A stretch of 64,000 nt of DNA from Symsagittifera roscoffensis (lineage: Eukaryota; Xenacoelomorpha; Acoela; Convolutidae), in NCBI RefSeq assembly GCF_963678635.1, contig NC_087069.1, forward strand, positions 54,232,928 to 54,296,927, written 5' to 3'. Numbering within the stretch: the stretch's first letter is position 1; the number at the start of each line of letters is the position of its first letter. The position numbers were made by a program, and so were the translations under genes. The notes beneath the pieces were generated by a model. That model saw only the letters and a list, made by a program, of their open reading frames with translations, was not told where the DNA came from and ran no database searches. Of the stretch, positions 41,122 to 53,441 are shown piece by piece.

Positions 41122-41640
41122 CATCTGACTCTTATTGGAACATTTCATCTCTTTGACAGCAAGAAAGCAAACTTCTGCAACAAAAATATCTGCACTGGTT
41201 TTCCAGAAGAGTAACTGAAATGGGAAAAGTGTTGGCATCAAGGCATTTTTGGTTGTTTAGATGGCTTGGTACCCAGCCGGTTTTTTGACCAACTTCGATC
41301 CACGTCAAATAGATACTTACCAGCAATCCCGTTTCATGTGGGAACTGGAAAAGTTTCGAGTGGAACATGCCCAAGACTAACATGAGTTTGTCAGACTACT
41401 CATTCAGGACTGTTAAAAGCAAACTAGCTCGTTCAGACATGATAAAAAGAAATCAATATACTTGATAAAGCTGGAAATTTTTTTTCGACGTGGGGGATGT
41501 AAGAAATTTTCTGGTGACTGATAGTTTTAAATAACCAATAGTTATAATTATGGCATGCGGACTTATAATTGTGTTGCAGAGCAAAAAAAGTCATGAAAAA
41601 AATAGCAATATGATATGTTTAAAATTGTCTATGTGCAAAA

Positions 41641-41712
41641 GCTAATGGCCCAGCAGTCCAACATTTATGCTAGACATAAAGACGACCGGTTCGGCGTAGG
41701 TTCGAGCACCCC
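41641..41712 (+). repeat. tRNA-like SINE relic
   Basis: An A-box-like TGGCCCAGCAG (41646-41656) and a B-box-like GGTTCGAGCACC (41699-41710) are spaced about 45 bp apart. The acceptor stem is not recoverable. A similar GGTTCGG..GTCGAGCC stretch occurs at about 46170-46195. Confidence 0.4.
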
Positions 41713-42352
41713 ACCTAACCATAACAAAATGAGGAACCTTAGCCCTTAGTTTTCGCATATAGACAATTTTAATCATATCATTTTGCTGCTTACTTTCGTT
41801 CACAAGTTAATTTTGGGCTAAAACATCCTCCGACCCCAAAGACTGAAGAACTGACGCGAGCTTACCGGTCGGTGTGGTAAGTTCGCTCGTGGCTTTCTTT
41901 TTGAGGTCGAGGGTGCGCTTCCACCTTTATGTAGCTTAAAAATTCGAGCGAGAAAGGTTAATAAGTTTGCAGGCTATCGGCTACACTCACTTATACGAGA
42001 TCAACCGTTTTGAGAACAACGTCGAATTGAGTCTTGCCATTTGCACATTTGTTAAGTAAAGAGACATCCTCTCGTAGCCAAAGAGACCATACATCGTCCT
42101 CGTACGACTGCTCTCATACTTACCTTTTCTTATGATCGAAGTATTCCCCAGGAGAAAGCGAAGCACATTGCGGAGGAATTGCGGCGAACAGCAAAGCAAA
42201 AAATGGTCAGGGTTAACACTTCAAAATCACGCGAAACGGCACTTACCTGAGTGATCGGCCTTGCATTCAAAACCTCCTGCACTAAGCAAAAAAATGTTTA
42301 AAACCTTTTTTCTGTTACTCGCCTACGCACAAATTTAATGCTACGGACGAGA

Positions 42353-43810
42353 CTATCGCAAGAACCACCATTGTGCGATGCACTGGATGAAAAAATTTTC
42401 CCTTATGCGTGAAGACGGCTGGAGCCATGTGGTTTCATTTCTTGATACAGGCAAGAAGTTCTTTTTCTGCATCAACAAAATTGGTTCCGTTATCCGACAA
42501 AATTGATGTGTAACGCAGTGCTCGATGAAACGCTCAATTTCCATCACAATTGAGCTGGCTTCTAGTGATGACACATTCTCGAGGCGTACAGCACTTGTTG
42601 TGCGGCAAGTGAAAACAAAACCCCATCTTCTCTCAGTGCTCCTTCTAACGGAAACGTAATAAGGTCCAAAATCGTCTAAGCCTGTGGGGAAAAAGTTGAT
42701 TGCTTGTAACTGAGGCATTCGACAGGTAACTCGGCCATAACCGGTTCGTATAGGATTTCTTTTCGCTTTCGACAATGGTTTTCAGTAGACTTCAGCATGC
42801 ATTACAACCACATTATAGCGTATTTTAAATAATGAAGTCCAAATCTTGACAAAAATGCTCCAGGGTGAAGTTTCCAGCCAAGAACCGGACTAATGTATAC
42901 CGAGCGTTAAGCAAAATGGGTGTTTACTATCAAACTTGTTAACCATTAAAGGTATGTGAGCTGAAGGATACCAGCTTGAACCAGTAAGGGGGAGCACGTG
43001 GCAATTTTGACGTTGATCCTAACAGCTTCACAAGAGGTAATTTTTTTAAATTTCGACGTGAATTGACACATTTTGAGCAGAATCCAGCATCAGGTGATCT
43101 CATTGCTGGTACCGCGAACGCAGCAGCCTTAACTTGATTGCAATGGTTTGTTGAAACTTTGTGAAAGAAACGAGAAATCCAAGTCAACTACATGAGCCGA
43201 AGGTTTGGTTGACGCAACATCCGTGACGAAGGCAGATGATGTCTATAAACAATTATCGACAAGGCATAATGGATCGTTTAACCGAACTTTATTGATCACT
43301 TTTTGATTGGGTTTAAACGGCCAATCACTAGTCCCAACAATGATCAGCCCAGTAACCCATCTGCTATCCTTGAGGTTTTCCGAAAAAAAAAACGTAAATT
43401 GGTATCAGCTGGATCATCGGTACTCAGGAAATGGTACCACTCGTCATTTTTGGTAGATTCAAGTACTTCACGGACACAGTTTCCGACGAAGACACGTCTT
43501 TATCCTCAGAGTTAAGCAACTGTAGTACGGTGGTGCTATATATCCATATTAATAAATCATTCAATTTAACTGTAAGTGCCTTCACAATTTGAAAATTCAA
43601 TCGTGCGGCAATACAGCAATTTCAAGCTCTAACTTGAAGCTCTAACTTGTGTATTGGCAACGCTTCCATTGGTGCAACAAGGGCTTTACCGAAAACAAAA
43701 GAGAAATCATTTTTGTGCGAGAGCAAGAGTCGCGCACACAAAAGTCCAAGGGCTCCGAAAACATCCAGCAGCCTATCATCAGAAATGTGAAGCTCGATAC
43801 GATCCACATC
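42353..43810 (-). pseudogene. Decayed BEL/Pao retrotransposon, RNase H and integrase
   Basis: On the minus strand an RNase H segment at 43622-43807 reads DRIELHISDDRLLDVFGALG and KALVAPMEALPIHKLELQ. After broken sequence, an integrase core start lies at 42353-42775 (GLDDFGPYYVSVRRSTERRW, then GFVFTCRTTSAVRLENVSSL). These are characteristic BEL/Pao blocks in the right order. The 42780-43190 part between them is broken by stops. No LTR pair was identified. It is a different copy, in opposite orientation, from the relic at 3590-5520. Confidence 0.75.
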
Positions 43811-46150
43811 TTTTGTGAAGTAGCTGCGGGTAGTTGTCAGTTGACCTAATAGAGGGAGGCTGGAGTGTCACTCGAGAAACTTTCCCCTTTATGTTCTGGT
43901 GAATCATTTTTGAATACTTGCTCGCCAAAAATGTCTTAAATTACAAATTACCTGGCAAAAAATACCTTCAGTTTCCCCGCAAAGGGCGTACTACTGCTGT
44001 TGGAAGCGCAATAGTTTTAAAATATGGTTTTGGAGTACGCGTGGACCCACTAATAGGGATTGATTTAAGGATTTGCGATGAAAGTGAGCTGCCCCTTTTA
44101 AGACTCGGTGCATCTTAACCAACTTTTTTCGATATCTGAGTGGCCAAACATACTACTGTTCGTACTACGATTCATGAGGTTTGACGGTAACGACATGATC
44201 TTTCTTGTATCTAAAAATTTTACGTGTTACTTTCGCTCTTTAATTAATTTTCACCCCAATGTTTCAGAGCGGGCAAGCGTTAAATAAAAATTACTGCTAT
44301 CAGCCCAAAGCTTAAGCACGATGTACTTTTTTTGAATCATTTCTGAATTGAGGATAGAAAAAACCCGTTTACCCGCGAAAGAACAGGCATAGATTTGTTT
44401 TAAGGCCCCAAAGGATTCCAATTCATACAAAAATGTGATCTGCACAGTTAAAGAGCTATCTTTAACAATACACTCAAAACACAAAAAGTTAACCCGGCGG
44501 ATGGAATCAACAGGCCACTAGAGACCAAAATAATTGGTAGGCCTGCGGATATTGAGTAAGAGTCTTCTCCTAAGAAGAACTCGATCGATTGTCGCAAATT
44601 GACTTCTACATCTTCTTAATTGTACTATAGGAATTTTAAAGGAGCCGAATGAGGATAAATACCGGTGCAACTCAGGTATATTCATACATTCTGTCTTTCA
44701 CATAAATCCCAAAAGCGAAGCATAAAATGGCGTCATTCGATTCAGACGAGACATTGAATTCGACTCGCTGATTTTCGATGACAAAACTCTGGAAACTGGA
44801 TACATCCGAAGATACAGCAGTCGTTGCTATTGGCAACAGTCCATGGGTAATGATTTGTGATTTTCAACTCCTACAACATCAGAAGGGGAAACTTGTTTAT
44901 TATTCTTCGGTTAAGACTCATGTGGTTTACTTGGTGTTTTTTCATTTGCTGGAAAATTGTATCAGCATCGTGAAGACGGAAGTTTTGCGTGCGTTCACAG
45001 TCCTCTATTGGAAACATCTTGATTTCCGTTCAATTACGGAAACTATGGTTCCATTGAGGCACGCGAAGCAAAATTTTTGCTCAGCTACAGAAATCGCTCG
45101 CTGAGTGGCGTTCTTTTCCTTGAACGCAGCGCAGGACCAAAAAGCAAAAAGCGCAATATTACTACCACACCGTTTGTAGGATCGAGTTCAATTTTGTAGA
45201 AAACTCTGACTCAATATTCGCACGGCTACCAATATGTTGCGTCAGTAGTGGCCTGTTACTTCCGCCCGCCGGGTTTATATCTTGCGCTGTAAGTGTGTTG
45301 TTGAAGATACCTCTTTGACTGCAGATCACATTTTGTTATGAATTGGAAACATTAATTTGATTGCAACGATTTATTCAAACCTTGTGAAAGAAACGAAAAA
45401 ATCCAAGTCAACTACATGAGCAGAAGGTTTGAATGACGCAACATCCGTGACAAAGGCAGATGATGTCTACCGATATGTTGCGTCAGTAGTGGCCTGTTAC
45501 TTCCGCCCGCCGGGTTTATATCTTGCGATGTACGTTTGTTGTTGAAGATACCTCTTTGACTGTGCAAATCACATCTTGATATGAATTGGAAACATTACTT
45601 ACAAAAATTGTTACCTATCGCTTGCTCACTTTGAAACATTGGGATGAAAACTAATCAAAGTGCTAAAGCAACACGAAAAAACTTAGTAATAGGGGTTGGC
45701 CGTTTAAAACCAATCAAGAAGGTATCAATAAAGTTCGGTTGAATGATCCGTTACGCCTTGTCTCTATTTTTTTGTTGACTTCATCTGCCTTCGGCAAGGA
45801 TGTTGCGTCAATCAGAGGTTCGGATCATTATGTTGACTGGGGTTTATTTTTTTTTGCTTCACAAAGTTTAAAAAAATCATTGCATTCATGTTAAGGCTGC
45901 TGCGTTTGTGGTAGTAGCATTCAGATCACCTCGTTCATGATTCTGCTAAAAGTGAGTCATTTGTCGTCGAAATGAAAATAATTACCTTTGGTAAAATTAT
46001 TACGAGCCACCGCAAAATTTCCCGCGAGCTCCTCCTTCCTGGGTCCAGCTGGTATCCTTCAGTCCACAGACCTTCAATTATTAACAATTTCGATACTAAA
46101 CACCCATTTTGCTTGAAGGCTGGTATGCATTAGTCCTAAGGTGTCTAAGA
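42880..46150. repeat. Large inverted repeat of BEL/Pao-derived sequence
   Basis: Sequence at about 42880-43340 recurs in reverse complement at about 45650-46150, including GACGCAACATCCGTGACGAA versus its inverse at about 45800 and the CACCCATTTTGCTT landmark. Between the arms, a ~140-bp direct repeat occurs at 45215-45357 and 45470-45610 (ATGTTGCGTCAGTAGTGGCC). The arrangement suggests two head-to-head element fragments. Confidence 0.7.
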
Positions 46151-46199
46151 CATTATCCTAAGAATTGCTAAACCGGTTCGGTAAATGTCGAGCCTCCCA

Positions 46200-47200
46200 C
46201 CACCCATTTCTAACACACTTAAATGGGGTGTGATACCCTACTACAACTGTTTTTCCTGGCTATATCGTTTCAGACTTGATTGTCTGAACTGTTAAAAAGA
46301 GCAATTTGTCGCGAAGACAAGCACCAACGTTTTGAAAACTTGCTTTGAGCTTTATGCTACAGATGGTTGTTGCTATGAACGATTAAACATTTCAAATTTA
46401 ACAATTTTCTAAGCTATTTAGCGAGAACTATCTCTTAATTAGCGAGAACTTTTCTTCTATTTGGGGATTGAAGCGGCGCACATTCGATGACAACACTATT
46501 GGTCCTCACTTTTAACCCAGTAAAAGCCAGTTTTCGCTCATTTGAATTGGGCGAAAATAAAAAAAAACCAAACATTGACTGACACAGTTCTTCAGTTATG
46601 AAAATTAAATTATTAGACAATTTTTTCAGAACAAAAAATCGTTAAAAGGGTAAACAAATAAAAGTTTTTTCTTTGCTTTGATCAGGTAAATTTGGCAAAA
46701 CGATTTAAAAACCGTTTTTTTTGTGTTCATAGTTCTGTTTTTTTTCAGGAAAAATTATTTCACTAATTTGTTCATTTTGTCAATTCATTTTTGATTTTTG
46801 TAGCCTAATTTCAATTCAATTGTATAAAAAGTTGCGCAATGAGCCCTAAATTAAGGATATCCAGTGACAAAAAAAAATGATTCAAAGTTTTTGACTCTTT
46901 GCTTATTTTAGTCTTTGAAAGGTGGTCAAGAAAACCATATAGATGAAGAAAAATAAGATTCTTTGAAAAGTCTGATCAGATCGTTTGTTGAATAGAAGTC
47001 GATGATACATGTATAAAATCAAAGCATTTATGAAAACAGAAAAAAGGGGGTGGGCTTTAAATTTGGGAGTCGAAACGACAGATTTTGTTTACAATCTCCT
47101 TTATCTCGTCTAAGGTTTTTCGAACTCGCATGGTTTCGAAACCTTGCATGTGTTGAACGCGCCTTGTTCGAAAAATAAATTGCAATCTTCACACTTTGCA
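46200..47200. other. Gene-free interval
   Basis: Only short chance frames are seen. The sequence is AT-rich with T-runs, and no recognised repeat ends or convincing exons are present. Confidence 0.4.
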
Positions 47201-47209
47201 GAGTTAATT

Positions 47210-48860
47210 TTGGACTTCCAGGCTTTATTCAGACCCTGCAGACTTATGTTCAGATTTTGCAGACTTGAATTAAGACTTTGCGGATTTATGTTCAGACTTT
47301 GCACCCTTATGTTCAGACTTTGCAGACTTATGTTTAGACTCTGCAGATTTTGACCTGCGTAGCGACTATGAAAGTTCGTAACCCACGCGAATCGATTCAG
47401 AACTATTAGATTTGCAGACATCTGTTTAGACTTTGCAGACGTGTGTTCAGACTTTGCAGACTTTTGTTTAGACTTTGCAGACTTATGTTCAGACTTTGCA
47501 GATTTATGTTCAGACTTTGCATGCTTATATTCAGACTTTGCTGACTTATGTCCAGACTTTGCAGACGTATGTTCAGCTTTTTCAGACTTAGGTTCCGACT
47601 TTGCAGACTTATGCTCAGGCGCTGCAGACTTATGTTTAGATTTTGCAGATTAATGTTCGGATTTTGTAGACTTATGCTCAGACTTTACATACTTAAGTTC
47701 AGACTTTGCAGACTTATGTTCAGACTCTGCAGACTTATGTTCAGATTGTGCAGAATTATGTTCAGACTTTGCAGACTTTTGTTCAGACGTTGCAGACTTA
47801 TGCTTAGACTTTGACCTGCATGGAGACAATGAAATGTCGTCCCCCATGCGGATCGTCATATTAAAATTGCAGACTTATGTTCAGACTTGCAGACTTATGT
47901 TCACACTTTGCAGACTAATGTTCAGACTTTGCAGACTTATATTCAGACTTTGAGGCCTATGTTCAGACATTCTAAGCTTGTGTTCAGACGTTGCAAACAT
48001 ATGTTCAACCTTTGCAGACGTATGTTCAGACTTAACCGACTCATTATCAGACTTTGCAGACATATATTCGGACTTTGCACTTTTTTGCAGACTATGTTCA
48101 GATTTTTCAGAGTTATGTTCAGACTTTGCAGACTAATGTTCATACTTTGCAGCCTTATGTTCAGACTTTGCAGAGTTATTTTCGGATTTTGTAGACTTAT
48201 GTTCAGACTTTACATACTTAAGTTCAGACTTTGCAGACTTATGTTCAGATTTTGCAGACTTGTGTTCAGACTTCGCAGACTTATGTTCAGACGTTGCAGA
48301 CTTATGCTTAGTATTTTCAGACTTTGACCTGCATGGAGACTATGAAATGTCGTATCCATGCGGATCGATTTGGTCTTGTTAAAATTGCAGACTTGTGTTC
48401 AGACTTGGAGACTTTTGTTCACACTTTGCAGACTATTCTTTAAACTTTGCAGACTTATATTCAGACTTTGCAGACCAATATTCAGACATTGTAAGCTTGT
48501 GCTCAGACGTTGCAGACTTATGTCCACAGTCTTTGCAGACGTACGTTCAGACTTTGCAGACTTATATTAAGACTTTCCCGACTTATTATCAGACTATCAG
48601 ACTTTGCAGACATATGTTCGGACTTTGCACTTCTATGCATACTTTGCAGAATTTGCAGACTATGTTCAGATTTTGCAGAGTTATGTTCAGACTTTGCAGA
48701 GTAATGTTCATACTTTGCAGCTTTATGTTCAGACTTTGCAGAGTTATGTTCAAACTTTGCAAAATTAAGCTTAGACTTTGCAGACTTATGTCCCGACTTG
48801 GCAGACTAATTTTCAAACTTTGCAGACTTATGTTCAGACTTTGCAGACTCATGTTTCGTT
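47210..48860. repeat. 21-bp minisatellite array in several blocks
   Basis: The unit TTATGTTCAGACTTTGCAGA plus C repeats dozens of times, in blocks at about 47210-47345, 47420-47810, 47870-48330 and 48380-48860. The blocks are separated by related ~60-bp spacers beginning TTTGACCTGCATGGAGAC and containing CATGCGGATCGAT. Because 21 is a multiple of three, open frames run through on both strands (Leu/Cys/Arg-rich, Asp/Phe/Ala-rich, Ser/Leu/Gln/Asn-rich). These are not considered genes. Confidence 0.9.
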
Positions 48861-48939
48861 CGTTCGTAAGCAGAAGGCACGGCTGCCCATCTGCACGCCA
48901 CTGATTACATCGTCCCGGACCACCGATCTCCATCTCAGC

Positions 48940-50030
48940 CTGTCCTGAGTGACTTTATTGTATTTATTTTTTCACGAATTCTTCCAAGTAACGTGCTTCT
49001 TTCTCGGAGGACTGAGGATCGGTTCAACGTCTTCCGCGACGCTCTTTCTCCAAGTAGTTCTGAAGCCACCCTGTGGGCATTTCCAGGATTGAGCTTTTTC
49101 AAACATTAATAATCTTTGTCGGGTGAACGTCCAGGGATGTCCCAAGGTTTGCCCCTTTGTGGATTGTGTTGGTGTCTTGATCAGAGCGTGCTCCGAGGTA
49201 GCGTCTTGCGTTTCCCATGAACCATGTCTTGCGAGGCCAGCTTTTAGACAGTCCATGTTTCCGCAGCATATAACAGAGCGCTCTTTACGGTTGCGTTGTA
49301 TAGTTTGTTCTTTGTGTTTCTCGTCGTTCCCTTGTTATTCCAGAATTTGCTAATCTAGAGCTACTGGCAGTGGCGCGTGCGATCCTGTTTTGTACTTCTG
49401 TTGTTATGTTGCCGTCAGACGATATCCGACTTCCGAGGCAGACGAACTCTGTGAGTTTTTTGATCGGGGTGCCTGCCAGGAACAGCACAACTGGGTCAGT
49501 TCGGGCAAACATGCACTTGGTCTTGCTGTCATAGACAAGGAGGCCCACTTCCTTTGCGGCGGCAGCGAGTACTCTGTTCAGTATGGATTGGGCATCACCA
49601 GCGTCGTCCTCAAGTAAGCAGATGTCAACTGCGTAATCCTGACCGGAGATGACTGTGTCTAGCTTGATTCCAGTTTTTGTACCATCTGTTGCACAATTAA
49701 GCTCCCAGTCGATACTAAAAAATAATCAAAATGGGGAAAGAACGCCTCCTCGCCTGACCCCTGAGTTAACTGGGAAGACATCAGAGAGCATGCCGTTCTT
49801 TCGCACACAGCTGGTGGTATCCGTGTACATGTTTTTATGATGTTGAATAGTTTGCATGGTAGTCTTGATTTTCGAAAAGCTGCCAGACGATAAATATCAT
49901 GAGTGTTGATCTGTTGTTCTCATTTTGTTGCTCCAGGATCTGTCGGAGCGTGAAGACTTGATTGCGACAGCCTCTCTTTTTCTTAAGTCCCGCCTGATTG
50001 TCTAGGGCTTGGGGCTGGTATGCTTTGGTA
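48940..50030 (-). pseudogene. Decayed non-LTR retrotransposon reverse transcriptase
   Basis: On the minus strand fragments in order are GCRNQVFTLRQILEQQNENR (about 49960), an RT core where the YADD box reads DYAVD (about 49635), then VCLGSRISSDGNITTEVQNR (about 49420) and a LYAAETW-like C-terminal block (about 49260). These are typical of RTE/CR1-class non-LTR reverse transcriptases. The second Asp-box residue is changed and several stops and frameshifts intervene, so it is dead. It is embedded between two blocks of the 21-bp minisatellite. Confidence 0.78.
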
Positions 50031-50079
50031 AGTCGTGCCAGCAGGATTGTTTCTCGGTCCTGGAAACAATCGCGGTAGA

Positions 50080-50210
50080 CTTATGTTTAGACTTTGCAGA
50101 GTTATGTTCAGACCTTGCAGACGTATGTTCAGACTTTGAAGACTTATGCTCAGACTTTGCAGAGTTATGTTCAGGCTTTGCATACTTTTGTTCTGACTTT
50201 GCAGACTTTG
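50080..50210. repeat. 21-bp minisatellite, detached block
   Basis: Six or so degenerate units of the array at 47210-48860, ending with the same TTTGACCTGCGTGGCG spacer. The non-LTR relic separates it from the main array. Confidence 0.85.
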
Positions 50211-50415
50211 ACCTGCGTGGCGCCATGAATTGTCGGTCTCCACGTGCTTTGATTGATAATCATTAAGCCTGAACATAAAACCACAAACTCGACCCGGGGG
50301 AGTGGGGTTGATAACTTACAAGCTTAACTGATAATTTACAAGCTTAATTTACTTCGTATAAGCTTAACTGTTCAACTCTTTCATTACAAGGGGAGGGGGG
50401 GTTCCTTTACAAGGT

Positions 50416-50447
50416 ACCGCAGGGGCGGGGGGGGGGGGGGGGGGGGG
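50416..50447 (+). repeat. G-homopolymer tract
   Basis: GGGGCGGGG followed by an uninterrupted G-run of more than 20. It could form a quadruplex or be a sequencing length artefact. Confidence 0.85.
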
Positions 50448-50470
50448 AGGTCGAGGGTACAGTTAATAAG

Positions 50471-50658
50471 ACCCGGAAAACTACAGATTTCGAAACCGTT
50501 AATTTTAGGGGCAAAGAAATATTGTACGCATACTATATGAGGAAGTTCCTGTTCCAAAGACGAGACAGGGATTGGGATCTGACTGAATTGCCTACGGGGT
50601 ACATAGTACTGACTGACAGATATGTTATCAACACTGTTGTCAAAATGGACTCACACAG
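50471..50658 (+). CDS. Possible exon or element fragment, unidentified
   Basis: An open frame reads TDFETVNFRGKEILYAYYMR, KFLFQRRDRDWDLTELPTGY and then IVLTDRYVINTVVKMDSH. It ends CACAG before a GTACGT donor-like site, and an AG precedes its start (TTAATAAG). The frame also stays open about 30 nt beyond. Composition looks coding, but I recognise no family and the acceptor is weak. Confidence 0.25.
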
Positions 50659-50884
50659 GTACGTGGGGCAGGTCTATAGGCACTACCATTGAGTTTTCTA
50701 CGATTCGAATTGAAAAATAATCTTCTCTACAATCATGAATCAAAATATCGAGCAAATCCTCATGAAGCTTAAAGCATTTCATTTTTTTTTTCAGTGAGTC
50801 AATTGACATTGCGGTTTTGCTTAAAAAATCAACCAATGTGTGCAGTATATATGTTGTGGTTTGTTGATCACTCATTCTATAAAT

Positions 50885-51415
50885 TATTTTTAAAAAATTG
50901 GATTGCGATGCGACTCGCGAGACAAATTTGGCTGCTCATTTTTTAAAAACGGCGCGAGTTCAAAAAACCGTTGGCGACGCGACTTACGATGAAAATTGGT
51001 GGCGCAAATTAAGATAATATCAAAAAAAAATTAAATCTAAAAATTATGGCAGCACGGAAACTGATACAATTTTTGTCACGCGACTGAAAAAGATGATTTA
51101 GCAAAACGACTTACGCTAAGATTTGCGGCTCGACTATCGATTAAACTTCGGCTACTCGAATTGACAAAATAAATTGGCAACGCTTTCGCGAGAGATTCTG
51201 GCGGCGCAACTTTAACACCCTGACCTACTTATCATACTTTTTTGGCAGCCCAACTTAAGATTAACGTTTAGTTGGGCGATTTGAAAAAATATTTTAGCGT
51301 CTCACCTAAGGAAAGTTTTTTTGGCGGATTCACTTAAGATTAGACTTTGGCGGCGCGAAATGACACAAGACATGGGCAGTGCGACCGAGAATAAATGCCG
51401 TCGCACTGATCGCAA
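50885..51415. repeat. Degenerate tandem repeat, GGCGGCGCGACTTA-type units
   Basis: Motifs such as GGCGACGCGACTTACGAT, GGTGGCGCAAATTAAGAT, GGCGGCGCAACTTTAA and GGCGGCGCGAAATGA recur every 30-60 bp with AT-rich linkers. It ends at the left LTR of copy 2, so it is the host target of that insertion. Confidence 0.5.
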
Positions 51416-51418
51416 AAT

Positions 51419-51826
51419 TGAGTTAGGACTGGAGTGTAACTCATAGAGTAATTTCGGATAGGGTACACCGTCTGCTCGTCACGCTATCTTATTTTCGGCC
51501 GGATAGATTCGTGCAACTTCTTAGTCTAATACCGATCCTAATCTTACTCTTATACTATCTAGTCTCAGGTTGTTTAACTAGTCTCTGCTAGGCTCAATAG
51601 ATCTAGGGTATACTGGTTTATTGCGGCTGCTGAAGTGCTCGGGAGAGTCCAACTAATTTCTAAGTTAAATTCAAATCTCTCTGGTGCTGAAATTACAAGT
51701 AACTTCAGCACTTACAAATAAGTGGGTTGTTAGTTAGATGGATCATGATTGGTTAATATTAAATACTTTACATTGGTAAAACATTTAATTTATCCAATCA
51801 TAAAATATAGTTTAGATCAGGTTCCA
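51419..51826 (-). repeat. 3' LTR of copy 2
   Basis: 408 bp, TG...CA on the minus strand, with the AAAATATAG variant shared with copy 3. Confidence 0.9.
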
Positions 51827-53359
51827 CCCATCCGGGTTTTACAGAGTTTTTTAGAACAGTTCTTTTGTAGTTCAAGGATGGATGATGGACGTTGGTATTT
51901 GGCGAACATCATTTTTCTTTTGTTTCCTTTTTGTTAAGGAAGTTCCAGGGATCTGGAATTGAGGACACAAGACGTTGTGTTCTTCTTGTGACAACGACTG
52001 AGTCTCTGCAACAGCATCAATTCTGGTTTCAGAATGGTTGGCTATGTCAGGTTTTTCTGTTCTTCGGAGAGAACTTCTTTTGTGTTTGATCTAGCTCGGG
52101 AATGGCGTGGAGATTGTGCGTGGAGGGGATGCCTGGTTACTCGGATCTGTACGTATACTTGAACATCGAGGTGGTCATTGGTCTAGTTCAATGAAGTCCT
52201 TTTCTGCGAGGTCAAGTCGTACTCTAAATCCTTTGAGTTGTGATTGTGAGCGGCATATCGATTATAGTTGGTCATTCTCTCTCGAGTGTAGTGAGGTCGT
52301 CTTGTCTTTTGATGTTCGTCCTTGGTGTTGTATTCTGATCTATATATTGCATCATGTGATTTTACATTTTATAAAACTTTTATTAATTTAATATTTTTTA
52401 ATTATGATTTTAGTTAGTTGTTTTCACAAAAGCTTTTTGTTTTAGTTCGGTTATTTTGAAGAGTTACTCACCCTTGAGTAGCTCTTATTAAAAATAAAGG
52501 TGTGGTCACAAAGCGTGGATGTAGCACGGTGGGTTAGGCCGGCTATAGAGCATGCTCAGGACGTCCTTTCCTGGTGGGTTAGGCCAGGTGTGGGAGTATG
52601 ATTTCATGCGGTTTTTATGAGGGGTCCTGTTATGTGACAACATTTTATGTTGGGTTTGTTGTGGTTTTACTTATGTTTTGTTGGTTATGTACTTTTTCCA
52701 AAAAGCAAATTGTTTGTGGTATGGGTTTGTCTTTTGACTTTTTTGTGTTTTATTATTTCTTTCTAAGACTTTGTAATAGTCTTCAAAAGAATAAATTATC
52801 CAGTTTTAAACTGGGTTAATCCGGTTTGGGTACCGTTGGTTTCCTTTTCTTAGTCATGCTGTTATTTTATGATTTGTGGTATTTAGTAAGCTGCGTTGGT
52901 TAGTTTTGTTTAGTATATGATTCCTTTCCAACCGGGTTAAAGGAAAGTTTGAAACTTGTTATTATTTGTTAGAGTTGTTGAGTGTGAAAACTTGAAACTG
53001 AAATTCATTATTTTAAACAATTCTTCGTGGGCGAGCTGTGCGAGTGTGGATAGAATTTCTGTGCGAATGAATGAAAATATCAAAAGGTTAGTACTGCAAT
53101 TGCATTTTATTAATTTACTGCATAGAATTTGGAAATTTACTGCTAGTAATGGGGGAATTTTAAGATACAAATTTTCATCATATGTAGATTTACTGCTTTT
53201 AGGGGAAAATTTTATAAATTAATTTACTGCATTGGTATTATATTTATTTAATTGTTGGTGCAAAAGTTAAATAGGGTTTTAAATAGTTTTGAAGAAGTTT
53301 GCTATTTTTTATTTTTCTTTTGTGAATTTTTCAGATGATTGAAGATGAAGGCTAAAAAT
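51827..53359 (-). other. 3' untranslated region of copy 2
   Basis: Homologous to 8362-9896 with scattered substitutions and small indels. The antisense 94-codon frame recurs at 52107-52391. No sense ORF is seen. Confidence 0.55.
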
Positions 53360-53438
53360 CTAAAGAAAACATGAATAAGGAATGGTGAGTTTTTCAATAT
53401 TTTAATTAGTTAGTAATATTCATTTAGTTCATACTTAC
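53360..53438 (-). other. Predicted 79-bp intron after ORF-E stop, copy 2
   Basis: Donor CAG|GTAAGTATG, branch TTACTAACTAAT and acceptor CTTTAG are all preserved, with the same length as copy 1 despite base changes between them. Confidence 0.72.
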
Positions 53439-53441
53439 CTG

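Noticed and set aside
44778-45104. 108-codon plus-strand ORF
   Set aside because: It lies between the arms of the BEL/Pao inverted repeat. No motif was recognised and it may be decayed element sequence on either strand.
47441-48904. Several ORFs of 60-169 codons on both strands
   Set aside because: They are by-products of the 21-bp repeat unit, which is open in several frames, and give low-complexity peptides.
50651-50875. 74-codon minus-strand ORF starting MSDQQTTTYILHTLVDFL
   Set aside because: Could be coding, but there are no splice signals, partner exons or family resemblance, and it overlaps the plus-strand exon-like frame at its end. Not enough to call.
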